Origin: JAGOTP01 sp964359565
GTDB taxonomy: Bacteria; Patescibacteriota; Patescibacteriia; 2-12-FULL-60-25
Direction: 5' to 3'
DNA length: 9,948 nt
Assembly (NCBI GenBank): GCA_964359565.1
Contig: CAYHTN010000046.1
Span: 1 to 9,948 of the forward strand
Positions 1 to 6,604 of this stretch are shown here, one piece after another. Every line of letters starts with the position of its first letter. Within the stretch, counting starts at the first letter, position 1. Made by a program: the position numbers and the translations under genes. The notes under the pieces are model-generated. The model was not told the origin of the DNA. It saw only the letters and a program-made list of their open reading frames with translations, and did no database searches.

Positions 1-63
1 GCACCACAGGATCCGTTTCAATGGGCGACGGTACGGGTATTGGGGTATGTGGATGGTAGATAG
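1..63 (+). CDS. C-terminal tail of a truncated upstream gene (possible)
   Basis: Frame 1 is open from the window edge and reads 20 residues, ending in ...RVLGYVDGR, before a TAG at 61-63. Of the three plus frames this one gives the most protein-like tail, mixing aromatic, charged and beta-branched residues. The other two plus frames also stop within the first 70 bases, so the choice of frame is a judgement. No function can be assigned. If real, its transcript would run into the structured non-coding stretch that follows and towards the oppositely oriented tRNA unit. Confidence 0.35.
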   Translation, partial: APQDPFQWATVRVLGYVDGR

Positions 64-251
64 GAGTTAATTTGAACTTCAAGTGTATTTCAACGCTCGA
101 CAGGCGTTGCCGCCAAAGAAATCTTTGGCTCGAACCTCCTGCTCACGCAGAAAAACGTGGTGGTGTTGTCCCCCGAAAACGTGGTGGAAAACGTGGTGGG
201 TGGTGGTGAAAAACGACACTGGGCAGCCCTTCAAGCCCTCCATATTTCGGC
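64..251. other. Non-coding stretch with stem-loops and a short repeat
   Basis: No believable gene lies here. The open frames that cross it also run through the tRNA or its terminator on the opposite strand. It contains two back-to-back perfect stem-loops on the plus strand: CAACGC/GCGTTG (91-96 with 104-109, 7-nt loop) and GCCAAAG/CTTTGGC (112-118 with 123-129, 4-nt loop), only 2 nt apart. Neither is followed by a T tract, so they do not look like intrinsic terminators. A 12-bp repeat follows at 152-199. The stretch could be a structured 3' UTR of the gene at 1-63 or a small RNA; the sequence does not decide. Confidence 0.5.
152..199. repeat. 12-bp minisatellite-like repeat AAAACGTGGTGG
   Basis: Three exact copies of AAAACGTGGTGG sit at 152-163, 176-187 and 188-199. 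Copies two and three are directly tandem. The 12 bases between copies one and two (164-175) have diverged, so all copies stay in register with a 12-bp period. A further GT-rich partial unit follows (200-215, ending AAAACG). Because 12 is a multiple of three, every reading frame shows a four-residue repeat, which makes spurious open frames look protein-like. Confidence 0.8.
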
Positions 252-279
252 AAAAGAAAAACCACACAATGACGTGTGG
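252..279 (-). terminator. Rho-independent terminator of the tRNA-Gln gene
   Basis: Read on the minus strand, a perfect 6-bp stem CCACAC/GTGTGG (262-267 with 274-279) with a 6-nt loop is followed at once by TTTTTCTTTT (complement of 252-261). It begins 8 nt after the encoded CCA of the tRNA, where a single-gene tRNA transcript should end. On the plus strand the same hairpin is followed only by CCTTTCC, so it is probably unidirectional. Confidence 0.85.
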
Positions 280-286
280 CCTTTCC

Positions 287-360
287 TGGCTCCGGGACTT
301 GGATTCGAACCAAGATAAACAGCTTCAAAGGCTGCTGTCCTACCATTAGACGATCCCGGA
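287..360 (-). tRNA. tRNA-Gln (anticodon TTG)
   Basis: The reverse complement folds into a full cloverleaf. The acceptor stem TCCGGGA/TCCCGGA has 7 bp. The D arm reads GTC-TAATGGTAG-GAC. The anticodon stem GCAGC/GCTGT carries the 7-nt loop CTTTGAA with anticodon TTG, reading CAA and, by wobble, CAG. The T arm is CTTGG-TTCGAAT-CCAAG with a short variable loop. The discriminator base is G, as usual for bacterial tRNA-Gln, and CCA is encoded (289-287), so the 3' end needs no addition for function. The gene stands alone with its own promoter upstream (380-408) and terminator downstream (252-279). It is charged by GlnRS, or by GluRS with the Gat amidotransferase; the window does not show which. Confidence 0.96.
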
Positions 361-374
361 ATGATTATGAAACG

Positions 375-401
375 CCGGTATCATACGGATTTTGATACCG
401 G
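375..401. repeat. 9-bp perfect inverted repeat over the tRNA promoter
   Basis: CCGGTATCA at 375-383 is the exact reverse complement of TGATACCGG at 393-401, with a 9-bp spacer. One arm covers part of the -10 box and the start region of the tRNA promoter; the other lies in the promoter spacer. The centre-to-centre distance of 18 bp would put the two arms nearly two helical turns apart. The position suits an operator for a dimeric regulator. It could also be a hairpin in a plus-strand transcript, but no T tract follows. Confidence 0.6.
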
Positions 402-408
402 ACGTCAA
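380..408 (-). promoter_or_regulatory. Sigma-70-type promoter of tRNA-Gln
   Basis: On the minus strand, TTGACG (complement of 403-408) and TATGAT (complement of 380-385) are separated by exactly 17 bp, each matching the consensus at 5 of 6 positions. The start would fall near 373, leaving a leader of about a dozen bases before the mature 5' end at 360. This is the best promoter in the window, as expected for a stable-RNA gene. Confidence 0.82.
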
Positions 409-492
409 CGGCCGTTCGGCTAAACGTCCGTGGCATGCTTATGGAGACTATACTATCATACAATCATATTCATTTTTGACACTGCTACCCCT

Positions 493-1053
493 ATGGAAGC
501 AACCTTCGACAAAACCGATGCCGGCAATGCAGAGAGAGACCGTCAAGACGCACTTGAAACTGCGCACCGAGCAGGATGGTCCGCCTTACGAGAATCATAT
601 CCTGAATATTTAGCAGATCCGGATATTGTCACTGCCGCGTTTGCAAGATTTTTTGACCCCGTCGCTGCCTATCAAGAGCTGGAGTTACAGATCCCCCTTT
701 CGACCCGTAGCGAAGTCAAAAGGAGACTGCAGGCCGTGCGCCAAGGGGAATGGGAGAAGGCTTTCATCAAAAGAGCTGAACATTGGAGAGCTGATCTAGA
801 AAAAGAACTGGGCACCCCAGTGCAGGCAATCAATACCTTTCCTGAAGGCCTAGAAAGGCCTTCTCACGCCTTCGTGGATCCTTGTCAACCAGGAGCACTC
901 GCGGCAGAGCTCGTCGATGGTAGAAGAGTCCTTTTTCAGATACTCGCTTCGGGCCATCATTTCGCTGCGGATGTTTATGCTGCAACAGGCGCCTATCTCC
1001 AAGGAAATCACGATTACTCTTGGCAAGAATTCAGAGAACAATTTCGTATATAA
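493..1053 (+). CDS. Uncharacterised 186-aa soluble protein
   Basis: I do not recognise this protein. The ATG at 493 is preferred because it is the only ATG in the frame; the alternative GTG at 430 would add 21 residues encoded in an AT-rich, promoter-like stretch. No Shine-Dalgarno motif precedes either start. The protein has no signal peptide or membrane segment. Residues 1-35 are charged and probably helical, residues 36-105 look mostly helical (including a run rich in Lys, Arg and Glu around 73-106), and the C-terminal part (about 125-186) has mixed strand/helix character with an HH pair at 155-156 and one Cys at 131. It ends with TAA. The peptidase gene follows after 177 bp with no terminator between, so co-transcription is possible. 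A weak -10-like TATACT (449-454) has no convincing -35. Confidence 0.8.
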   Translation: MEATFDKTDAGNAERDRQDALETAHRAGWSALRESYPEYLADPDIVTAAFARFFDPVAAYQELELQIPLSTRSEVKRRLQAVRQGEWEKAFIKRAEHWRADLEKELGTPVQAINTFPEGLERPSHAFVDPCQPGALAAELVDGRRVLFQILASGHHFAADVYAATGAYLQGNHDYSWQEFREQFRI

Positions 1054-1230
1054 AATTCCTTCGCGGTGTTTTATGTAATGTATACGTTAGAGCTTGGAGC
1101 GAGAACAGCACGACATTTGTGCAATTGTTTCCCTAATCACGTATGAAGAAATTCGATCTTCGATCGTTTTTGGATCACACGATCGCTATCTTTGCCATTC
1201 TCCCCTCCTCCATCTAGAATGCATGCATCT
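1054..1230 (+). other. Intergenic leader of the peptidase gene
   Basis: This stretch contains no gene. I find no intrinsic terminator for the upstream gene and no promoter with both boxes at normal spacing; TTGTGC (1117-1122) with TATGAA (1142-1147) is 19 bp apart and weak. A 7-bp stem CGATCGT/ACGATCG (1161-1167 with 1179-1185) with an 11-nt loop would form about 45 nt before the chosen start, without a T tract. The bases just before the start are pyrimidine-rich and carry no Shine-Dalgarno motif. Confidence 0.5.
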
Positions 1231-3027
1231 ATGAAAAAAGTCGCTTTGCCCCCTCCTCCCAGCTGGAACTTGTCCGATCTCTATACGAGCATTTCTGATC
1301 CAGCCATCCAAGAGACCTGGAGCCTCCAAAACCGTCGTGCGGATGAATTTGCTGAGTCTTGCCGTGGAAAAGTGACCTCCGCTTTGAAACCTACGGAACT
1401 CCTCTCTTTGATTCAAATCTACGAATCAATCATGGAACAGGCAGCGAAACCGGAAATCTACGCCCATCTCCTCGTAAACGCAGAAAACACCCCCATGAAT
1501 AGCGCGTTTGAACAAAAAATGCGTCAGGCTGGACTTGAGTTGTCGCAAAAACTCCTCTTTTTTGAATTAGAACTCTCAAAAATTGATGAGGAGATCTTAA
1601 AAAAATGGAGCGAACATCGCGTGTTAAAAAACTACGCTCACTATTTAAAACGCGTGGCCGATTATCGTCCACATCGTTTAGAAGAAAACGAAGAAAAAAT
1701 CATAAGCGACTTTAACCTCTGCGGTGGAGCCGCCTTTGTCCGTCTCTTTGATGAAGAGCTCGCTTATAAAACCTTTCAATTGAAAGAAGCGGGCAAGATC
1801 AAAGAAGTCGGCACGGAAGAAGCACTTCATGGGCTCCACAGTGCCAAGCGCAGTGAGCGCAAAGCTTCAGCGGTAGCTTTAACCAAAGGATTGCGGGAAG
1901 AAGCACGTCGCATCACCTTTATCGCGAACGCGTTATTTCAACAAAAGAAAACGACCGATAAATACTACCGGTTTTCCTCTCCCGAAGAGAGTCGTCATTT
2001 AAGCAATGAAACAACCCAGCCCATCGTTGATGCCATGAGTCAGACAGTCGCAAAACGCACGAATATCGTTCAAGATTTTTATCGCTTCAAAAAGAAGGTT
2101 CTCGGACTCGAAACGCTTTACGATTACGATCGCTATGCTCCCGTCGCCGGAAGAAGCACAATCGAAATGCCCTTTTCTGAAGCAAAAGACATCGTCTTAA
2201 ACGCCTATCGTCGCTTTTCACCTGAATTTGCGGATATTGCTCAGCTGTTTTTTGATGAAAACTGGATCGATGCGGCGATTCGTCCGAACAAACGTGGTGG
2301 CGCGTTTTGTATGTTTGTGACGACGGATACACATCCGTATGTGCTCTTAAATTATAAAGGCAGCTTAAAAGATGTCATGACACTCGCGCACGAGCTTGGA
2401 CACGCAGTCCACGCCTATATCGCACGTGAGCAGACGTACCTTAACTTTGACATGCCTCTCACCTTTGCCGAAACAGCCAGTGTCTTTGGAGAGATGTTGG
2501 TTTTTGATGATCTGCGCCAACGAGTAAGTAATCCAAAAGAATTATTCTCGATCTACATGCAAAAGATCGAAGAGATTTTTGCGACGGTTTTTCGACAAAA
2601 CGCGATGTATCGTTTCGAGCAAGATCTCCATCGATCGTATCGAGACAAGGGTGAACTCACGACCGAGGAAATCAGTACTTTTTGGATGAAACGTCAGCGA
2701 GAAATGTTCGGCTCGAGCGTCAAAATGACGGATGACTACCGCATCTGGTGGTCTTACATTAGTCATTTCTTCCATTCTCCATTTTACGTTTACGCCTATA
2801 CCTTCGGTGAGATCTTGACCCTCTCTCTGTTTGCCCAGTATAAGGAGCGTGGTGGAAAAATGGTAAAGGATTATTTTACTCTCCTGCGCGCCGGTGGTTC
2901 GAAAACTCCAGAAGGGTTCTTGCAACCCTTCGGTCTTTCCCTTGAAGACCCAAACTTTTGGGAAGGCGGTTTAAAAACAATCGAAGAACTCGTCAAAGAA
3001 GCAAAGGCGCTGTATCGGAAGAAGTGA
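1231..3027 (+). CDS. pepF: M3-family oligoendopeptidase F-type zinc peptidase
   Basis: Cytoplasmic metallopeptidase expected to cut short peptides, a role in peptide recycling or nutrition. The 598-aa product has the usual length of the oligoendopeptidase F (M3B) group. The zinc site is visible: HELGH at residues 387-391 supplies two His ligands and the catalytic Glu388, and FAETAS (412-417) supplies the third ligand, probably Glu414. The N-terminus has the family's typical W-x-LSDLY motif (residues 11-17). The C-terminal part shows the Tyr-rich FYVYAYTFG segment, a glycine/serine loop LRAGGSKTP, and the closing DPNFWEGGLK motif. There is no signal peptide. ATG 1231 (MKKVALPP) is preferred; ATG 1219 and TTG 1192 are in frame but give a Pro/Ser-rich extension untypical of the family. 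No Shine-Dalgarno is seen at any of them. It converges on the minus-strand cluster with 7 bp between stop codons. The family call is firm; the substrate is unknown. Confidence 0.95.
   Translation: MKKVALPPPPSWNLSDLYTSISDPAIQETWSLQNRRADEFAESCRGKVTSALKPTELLSLIQIYESIMEQAAKPEIYAHLLVNAENTPMNSAFEQKMRQAGLELSQKLLFFELELSKIDEEILKKWSEHRVLKNYAHYLKRVADYRPHRLEENEEKIISDFNLCGGAAFVRLFDEELAYKTFQLKEAGKIKEVGTEEALHGLHSAKRSERKASAVALTKGLREEARRITFIANALFQQKKTTDKYYRFSSPEESRHLSNETTQPIVDAMSQTVAKRTNIVQDFYRFKKKVLGLETLYDYDRYAPVAGRSTIEMPFSEAKDIVLNAYRRFSPEFADIAQLFFDENWIDAAIRPNKRGGAFCMFVTTDTHPYVLLNYKGSLKDVMTLAHELGHAVHAYIAREQTYLNFDMPLTFAETASVFGEMLVFDDLRQRVSNPKELFSIYMQKIEEIFATVFRQNAMYRFEQDLHRSYRDKGELTTEEISTFWMKRQREMFGSSVKMTDDYRIWWSYISHFFHSPFYVYAYTFGEILTLSLFAQYKERGGKMVKDYFTLLRAGGSKTPEGFLQPFGLSLEDPNFWEGGLKTIEELVKEAKALYRKK
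2911..2931. repeat. 8-bp perfect stem-loop within the peptidase 3' end
   Basis: GAAGGGTT (2911-2918) and AACCCTTC (2924-2931) are exact reverse complements around a 5-nt loop. It lies inside the peptidase coding region, about 100 nt beyond the stop of the convergent minus-strand cluster. On the minus strand it is followed by TGGAGTTTTC, a poor T tract. It could slow or end antisense transcription arriving from the cluster, but may simply be a coding coincidence. Confidence 0.4.
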
Positions 3028-3034
3028 GCGACAT

Positions 3035-3505
3035 TTAGACCATGACCAGCTTGTCTTCTTCTAACGCCTGCTGCACTTGTGTAATCGCGCGTTGCCAGGC
3101 AATCAAATGACGATGCGAAGCATGACGAATGGCGAGCATACTGCTGTAACGCTCTTCTTCATCTAAATCGAGTTGGGTGAGGGATTCCCACATCGGGAGT
3201 AGTCGTGGAGGGACGTCAATCAATTCGAAATTTTCTTGGAGGGCCCAGGCACGAATTGCGGCTTCAGCCTCGCTTGCACGGACAGAAACATGTTGCTGCA
3301 CCACCACGGTGGCAACGCTGCCATCGGCGAGTGAACGATCGCGTAGTTCTGCAATCAGAATTCCTTCGGTTTGCCACCGAGTAATTCGGTCACCAATCAT
3401 GCGTTCACCTCTAGGTGTCAGCATCGAACGCTCGAGTGCTCCTTCGTGACAAAGGAATTCCCCTAAACAGTGGTGTTCGATCGAAAATAAAAGAAGGTGA
3501 CTCAT
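3035..3505 (-). CDS. Uncharacterised 156-aa protein, last gene of the ftsEX cluster
   Basis: I do not recognise this protein. Its ATG overlaps the TGA of the preceding gene in an ATGA (3502-3505), so translation is probably coupled and the start is well fixed; there is no Shine-Dalgarno motif. The N-terminal half (about 1-75) looks alpha/beta, with strands around LLLFSI, GILIAEL and VATVVVQQHV. The C-terminal half is helical and rich in Glu, Gln and His (helices about 78-92 and 115-150), with an acidic turn DLDEEE near 113. Two Cys (13 and 19) lie near the N-terminus in a HHC...CHE arrangement that includes His; with this few ligands a metal site is only a guess. No signal peptide or membrane segment is seen. 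It ends with TAA, 7 bp from the peptidase stop, and no terminator is visible before that gene. Confidence 0.8.
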   Translation of the reverse strand: MSHLLLFSIEHHCLGEFLCHEGALERSMLTPRGERMIGDRITRWQTEGILIAELRDRSLADGSVATVVVQQHVSVRASEAEAAIRAWALQENFELIDVPPRLLPMWESLTQLDLDEEERYSSMLAIRHASHRHLIAWQRAITQVQQALEEDKLVMV

Positions 3506-4935
3506 ACGCGCGACGGTTCTAGAAGCTTCACAAGATGCGCTCGTTCTTTGGCGCTCAGATGCTCATCATGGCCTTCATAGGCGCGATCTAGATTTCGTAA
3601 AACCGCTTGTAACTTCAAACGTTCTGCTGGGGTAACACGTCTCCATTCCGCTTGGAATACCTGAAGACCCTCCTCTAATCGACGCTCTTCATGGACGAAA
3701 ATATCTTGTTCTAATGTGCCCACCTCATGCGCACGAAGTCCTCGGCGTAGTATACGTAACGATTGTCGTATCTGATCCCAAGAGTCGATCACGTCATGCG
3801 TATCTTGTTCGGATCGAATGAGAGCATGCTGTTCTGCACGACGTGCCGTTCCATGCAGGAGCGTCGATGCAAGAGTCACATCCGTCGGCCGTATTGTACG
3901 ATAGACTTCCTCTTTCACGGCCCGTAACCCATCCTCGGCGTGTTGCTGTGTAACCGCAACGAGCGCCCGATCCTGCATTGATCCCTGCAACTGTTCTGGC
4001 AACGTACTGATACGTTCCTGAAGCGACCACTCCTGCGGAAGACGTTCAAAAGAGGCGAGCAGTCTTTCTTCCAAACCCGCTTCAAGACCGGCTGTCTGAA
4101 GAATATTTTTAATAGATGCGATGCGCACAAGATGGCGCATATGCTCAACACCTGTTTGACGTTCAAGAGCGGTTCCAGAAAGAGAGAATCGATGTGGAGC
4201 ACGCTCGAGCGCCGCAAAAAACTGACTTACGACCTGAGTCGTCTGTTCACGTTGTTGTACGGAGGAGATTCGGAGACGAGTGAGAAGACGTGCAATAACC
4301 TGTTCTTTAAAAAGAGATTCCATTTCTGCAGCGGGAGTACTGAATGCTTCTTCGATAACATCTGCAAGGAGCATTTTCGAACGTTGTAGCGATGCTTCAA
4401 GAAGTGCTGGTACATCTCCTTGAAATAAGAGAGCGCTTACCGCTCGATATTGCGCTCGTAAAAGACGATCGAACTGCTGATCACTACTCCCCGCTTCTGA
4501 TCGTCGCATCAAGGCGGGGACTTCGATTTCTATTCCCCCATCAACAGGTCGCATGACGCTGAATGTCCCTGATTCTAAATGCGAAGCAAGAACACGAATG
4601 GTTCGAAGACCTTCTGGGCGCGAGGACGCCTTGAGAAAGCTGTGCTGGAACCAACTCTGGAAGAATTCAGGCGCAATCCCCCAAGCCGCTACAAATGCTT
4701 CGATCTCTGGACCTTTTTCTGTTTCTTTTCGTAGCCCTTCTGGTCCTTTCCCAGAAGATCGTACGGAATTCCTCCCCTGCCGTGTAGGAGCTGTAGGACT
4801 CGCATCTACCCCTGCTTCTCCCAATGCAGACTGCAATCGCCTGCCAAGCGGCGTACGCCCTAGCCGTGGGCGCAAAAAGACACCTTCGTGAGACATCTCA
4901 GATCGAACCGGTGGAGCATGGCGGGATTCAGACAT
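3502..4935 (-). CDS. Uncharacterised 477-aa helical protein downstream of ftsX
   Basis: I do not recognise this protein. The ATG at 4935, 38 nt after the ftsX stop, is preferred. The frame stays open upstream to a TTG at 5007 inside ftsX, which would add 24 residues containing a short basic, hydrophobic stretch. From the ATG, residues 1-76 are basic, rich in Pro, Gly, Ser and Arg, and probably disordered. A compact segment (about 77-145) has helices and a strand pair, including IEIEVPAL. The rest (about 150-477) is almost all amphipathic helix, with Gln-, Arg- and Glu-rich runs that could form coiled coils or an alpha-solenoid. No catalytic motif, signal peptide or clear membrane segment is present in this version. 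Known FtsEX partners (EnvC, PcsB, RipC) are exported proteins with a hydrolase or LytM domain; nothing like that is visible. It overlaps the next gene by ATGA, so the two products are probably made together and may interact. Confidence 0.82.
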   Translation of the reverse strand: MSESRHAPPVRSEMSHEGVFLRPRLGRTPLGRRLQSALGEAGVDASPTAPTRQGRNSVRSSGKGPEGLRKETEKGPEIEAFVAAWGIAPEFFQSWFQHSFLKASSRPEGLRTIRVLASHLESGTFSVMRPVDGGIEIEVPALMRRSEAGSSDQQFDRLLRAQYRAVSALLFQGDVPALLEASLQRSKMLLADVIEEAFSTPAAEMESLFKEQVIARLLTRLRISSVQQREQTTQVVSQFFAALERAPHRFSLSGTALERQTGVEHMRHLVRIASIKNILQTAGLEAGLEERLLASFERLPQEWSLQERISTLPEQLQGSMQDRALVAVTQQHAEDGLRAVKEEVYRTIRPTDVTLASTLLHGTARRAEQHALIRSEQDTHDVIDSWDQIRQSLRILRRGLRAHEVGTLEQDIFVHEERRLEEGLQVFQAEWRRVTPAERLKLQAVLRNLDRAYEGHDEHLSAKERAHLVKLLEPSRV

Positions 4936-4967
4936 AGAAAGAACGTATCGTACGAGAAGAGAGAGGG

Positions 4968-4983
4968 CAAACGCTAGCGTTTG
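4968..4983. repeat. 16-bp perfect palindrome at the ftsX stop codon
   Basis: The sequence CAAACGCTAGCGTTTG is its own reverse complement across 16 bp and contains the ftsX TAG (complement of 4974-4976). It lies just before the short gap to the 477-aa gene. As RNA the arms have no loop, so a hairpin would be strained; as DNA it could bind a dimeric protein. It may also be chance. Confidence 0.6.
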
Positions 4984-5885
4984 ATATGCCGTCCGACCGC
5001 GAGCCAAGAAGAAAGAGTGGCGAGGAGCACGAGCCCAAGTCCTTGAAAAATCACAATTTGGAGTGCAAATTGACGAAAATAACTGAGCAAATTTGGATTT
5101 TGTCCATCAAACAGCGTTCGGAGCGCCGGCTCGGTCCAGATAATGAGACCATAGGTCGCGGCAATACTGAGGCCGAATGCTCCCAGCGCTAACCAAACGG
5201 CTTCGAGCAAAAACGGTCCCCGAATAAAGGCGGACGACGCTCCCACTAAACGCATGATGGAGATCTCTTCACGTTGGGTATAGATCGCCACGCGAATCGC
5301 ATTAAAGGCGATAAGAAGACCAAAAAGAGCGAAAAGAGCGATCAGGGCCGAAGCAAAGAGACGAACCTGATCCCCGACGCGTTGCACAAGTGCAATGGCG
5401 CCTTCGTGGGTATCGTAGGTTTGCCGTTCAACGTAGGTCGAATATTGCGGGCTCTGAATCGCTTGCAAAAGCGTCGGATAATCGTCGGTATGACGTGCTT
5501 TGAGAACGAGCTGCGGACCAAGCGGATTTCCCCCCAGCTCTTGAAGTGCCGCGAGCACCTTTGGATCATCCGCGTGTAGTTCACGGAACTGTCTCAATGC
5601 ATCCGCTGCACTTACTTCACGCAACTCTTTCACCTGAGGCAAGCTCGTAAGATAAAAATGGGCTTGATCAAAAACCGCCTGTGGCGTATTGGGTTTAAAC
5701 GTCACCGCAATATCCACCCGATCTTCCAAGGCCACGACCACGCGGCCAACGACCGCCTGTACCCCAAGCAACACATTCACCGAAAGAAGCGCGAGTAAAA
5801 ATACAAATACCGTCGCGAGGCTGATCCAGGCGTTACGAAACAAGTTCTTCCAGGAAGCGAGAAAGATGCGCCAAAGAGTAATCAT
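4974..5885 (-). CDS. ftsX: Cell division protein FtsX (ABC transporter permease-like)
   Basis: Membrane subunit of the FtsEX complex, which uses ATP bound by FtsE to switch on peptidoglycan hydrolysis at the septum instead of moving a substrate. The 303-aa length and topology fit the family. A short cytoplasmic N-terminus is followed by TM1 (about 22-46), an extracellular domain of about 125 residues (47-174), then TM2 (175-199), a cytoplasmic loop with the motif REEISIMRLVGAS (205-217) expected to contact FtsE, TM3 (224-250), a second small outer loop, and TM4 (273-297) ending in basic residues (GRHIKR). The start ATG overlaps the ftsE stop in an ATGA (5882-5885), the classic ftsE-ftsX coupling. 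A purine run AGGGGAAG lies 14 nt before the ATG, too far to be a normal ribosome site. The extracellular domain should recruit a hydrolase or activator, but none is encoded in the window. Confidence 0.95.
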   Translation of the reverse strand: MITLWRIFLASWKNLFRNAWISLATVFVFLLALLSVNVLLGVQAVVGRVVVALEDRVDIAVTFKPNTPQAVFDQAHFYLTSLPQVKELREVSAADALRQFRELHADDPKVLAALQELGGNPLGPQLVLKARHTDDYPTLLQAIQSPQYSTYVERQTYDTHEGAIALVQRVGDQVRLFASALIALFALFGLLIAFNAIRVAIYTQREEISIMRLVGASSAFIRGPFLLEAVWLALGAFGLSIAATYGLIIWTEPALRTLFDGQNPNLLSYFRQFALQIVIFQGLGLVLLATLSSWLAVGRHIKR

Positions 5886-6568
5886 ACAGGCAAGTGGTAC
5901 TTCCCCTGAGCTTGGTCCGTCAGGACGCGACCATCCTTTAAGGTGATCACGCGACGTCTAAGTGCGTTCACGATATCGCGGTTATGTGTCACTAAAACAA
6001 TGGTCGTACCAAAGGCATTGATTTTTTGAAGCAATATAAGAATTTCTTGCGTATTCACGGTATCCAGATTTCCCGTTGGCTCGTCTGCAAGCAATACCTT
6101 CGGACGATGAACGAGGGAACGTGCGATGACGACACGTTGTTGCTCTCCACCGGACATCTGATACGGAAAGCGATGCATCTTATTTTCAAGACCCACGATC
6201 TTGAGAACCTGAGGAACAATCTCCCGAATACGTGCGGATGCTGCTCCAGCAACTTCAAGCGCAAAAGCGACGTTTTCGTAAACGGTTTTACGTGATAATA
6301 ATTTATAATCTTGAAACACAACCCCGATCTGGCGACGCAATTCTGGAATCTCGCGTGAAGGAATTTGAGTGATATCCCATCCCCCGATAATGATCCGCCC
6401 TTGCGTGGGCCGTTCTTCCGCAATCAACATTTTGGCAAACGTCGTCTTTCCTGCCCCACTCTGCCCGACAATCGAGACAAATTCACCCGCCTCAATCTTA
6501 ACGGAGAGGTCGCGCAACCCGTAAATATCCGGCGGATAAAGCTTGGTAACGTGTTCAAAAATAATCAT
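5882..6568 (-). CDS. ftsE: Cell division ATP-binding protein FtsE
   Basis: Cytoplasmic ATPase that pairs with FtsX in the membrane and links the division machinery to wall hydrolysis. The 228-aa product has every ABC motif: Walker A GQSGAGKT (35-42), Q-loop Gln86 in FQDYKLL, signature MSGGEQQR (138-145), Walker B VLLADE (158-163) with the EPTGNLD D-loop stretch following, and the switch His195 in VTHN. The N-terminal IIFEHVTKLYP and the short length without extra domains fit FtsE rather than a LolD/MacB exporter ATPase, and the coupled ftsX settles it. The start ATG at 6568 has GGCGG a few bases upstream, a poor Shine-Dalgarno at best. A promoter at 6605-6633 gives a leader of about 30 nt. 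Confidence 0.96.
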   Translation of the reverse strand: MIIFEHVTKLYPPDIYGLRDLSVKIEAGEFVSIVGQSGAGKTTFAKMLIAEERPTQGRIIIGGWDITQIPSREIPELRRQIGVVFQDYKLLSRKTVYENVAFALEVAGAASARIREIVPQVLKIVGLENKMHRFPYQMSGGEQQRVVIARSLVHRPKVLLADEPTGNLDTVNTQEILILLQKINAFGTTIVLVTHNRDIVNALRRRVITLKDGRVLTDQAQGKYHLPV

Positions 6569-6604
6569 AGCCGCCAGCCAAAGAGCAGAACATCAATAAA
6601 CCCC

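Noticed and set aside
79..346. Minus-strand open frames with HHVF- or PPRF-type repeats
   Set aside because: They also overlap the tRNA or terminator and reflect the same 12-bp repeat; no start signal or protein-like composition is seen outside it.
83..349. Plus-strand open frame of 88 codons with a KTWW-type four-residue repeat
   Set aside because: It runs through the tRNA terminator and most of the tRNA on the other strand. Its repeat is the by-product of the 12-bp DNA repeat, which gives four-residue periodicity in all frames.
476..481. TTGACA match as a promoter -35
   Set aside because: It lies 11 bp before the start codon and has no -10 box 17 bp downstream, so it cannot drive the gene at 493.
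430..492. GTG-initiated extension of the 186-aa gene
   Set aside because: The added 21 residues come from an AT-rich stretch with promoter-like composition, and there is a plain ATG at 493.
844..863. GAAGGCC/GGCCTTC stem-loop
   Set aside because: It is inside the coding region of the 186-aa protein with no T tract; treated as coincidental.
1192..1230. TTG 1192 or ATG 1219 as the peptidase start
   Set aside because: The family normally begins close to the W-x-LSDLY motif; ATG 1231 leaves ten residues before it, and the extensions are Pro/Ser-rich and not family-like.
4132..4389. Plus-strand open frame of 85 codons
   Set aside because: It is antisense to the 477-aa gene, has no start signal, and its composition looks like the complement of a helical Arg/Glu/Leu-rich protein.
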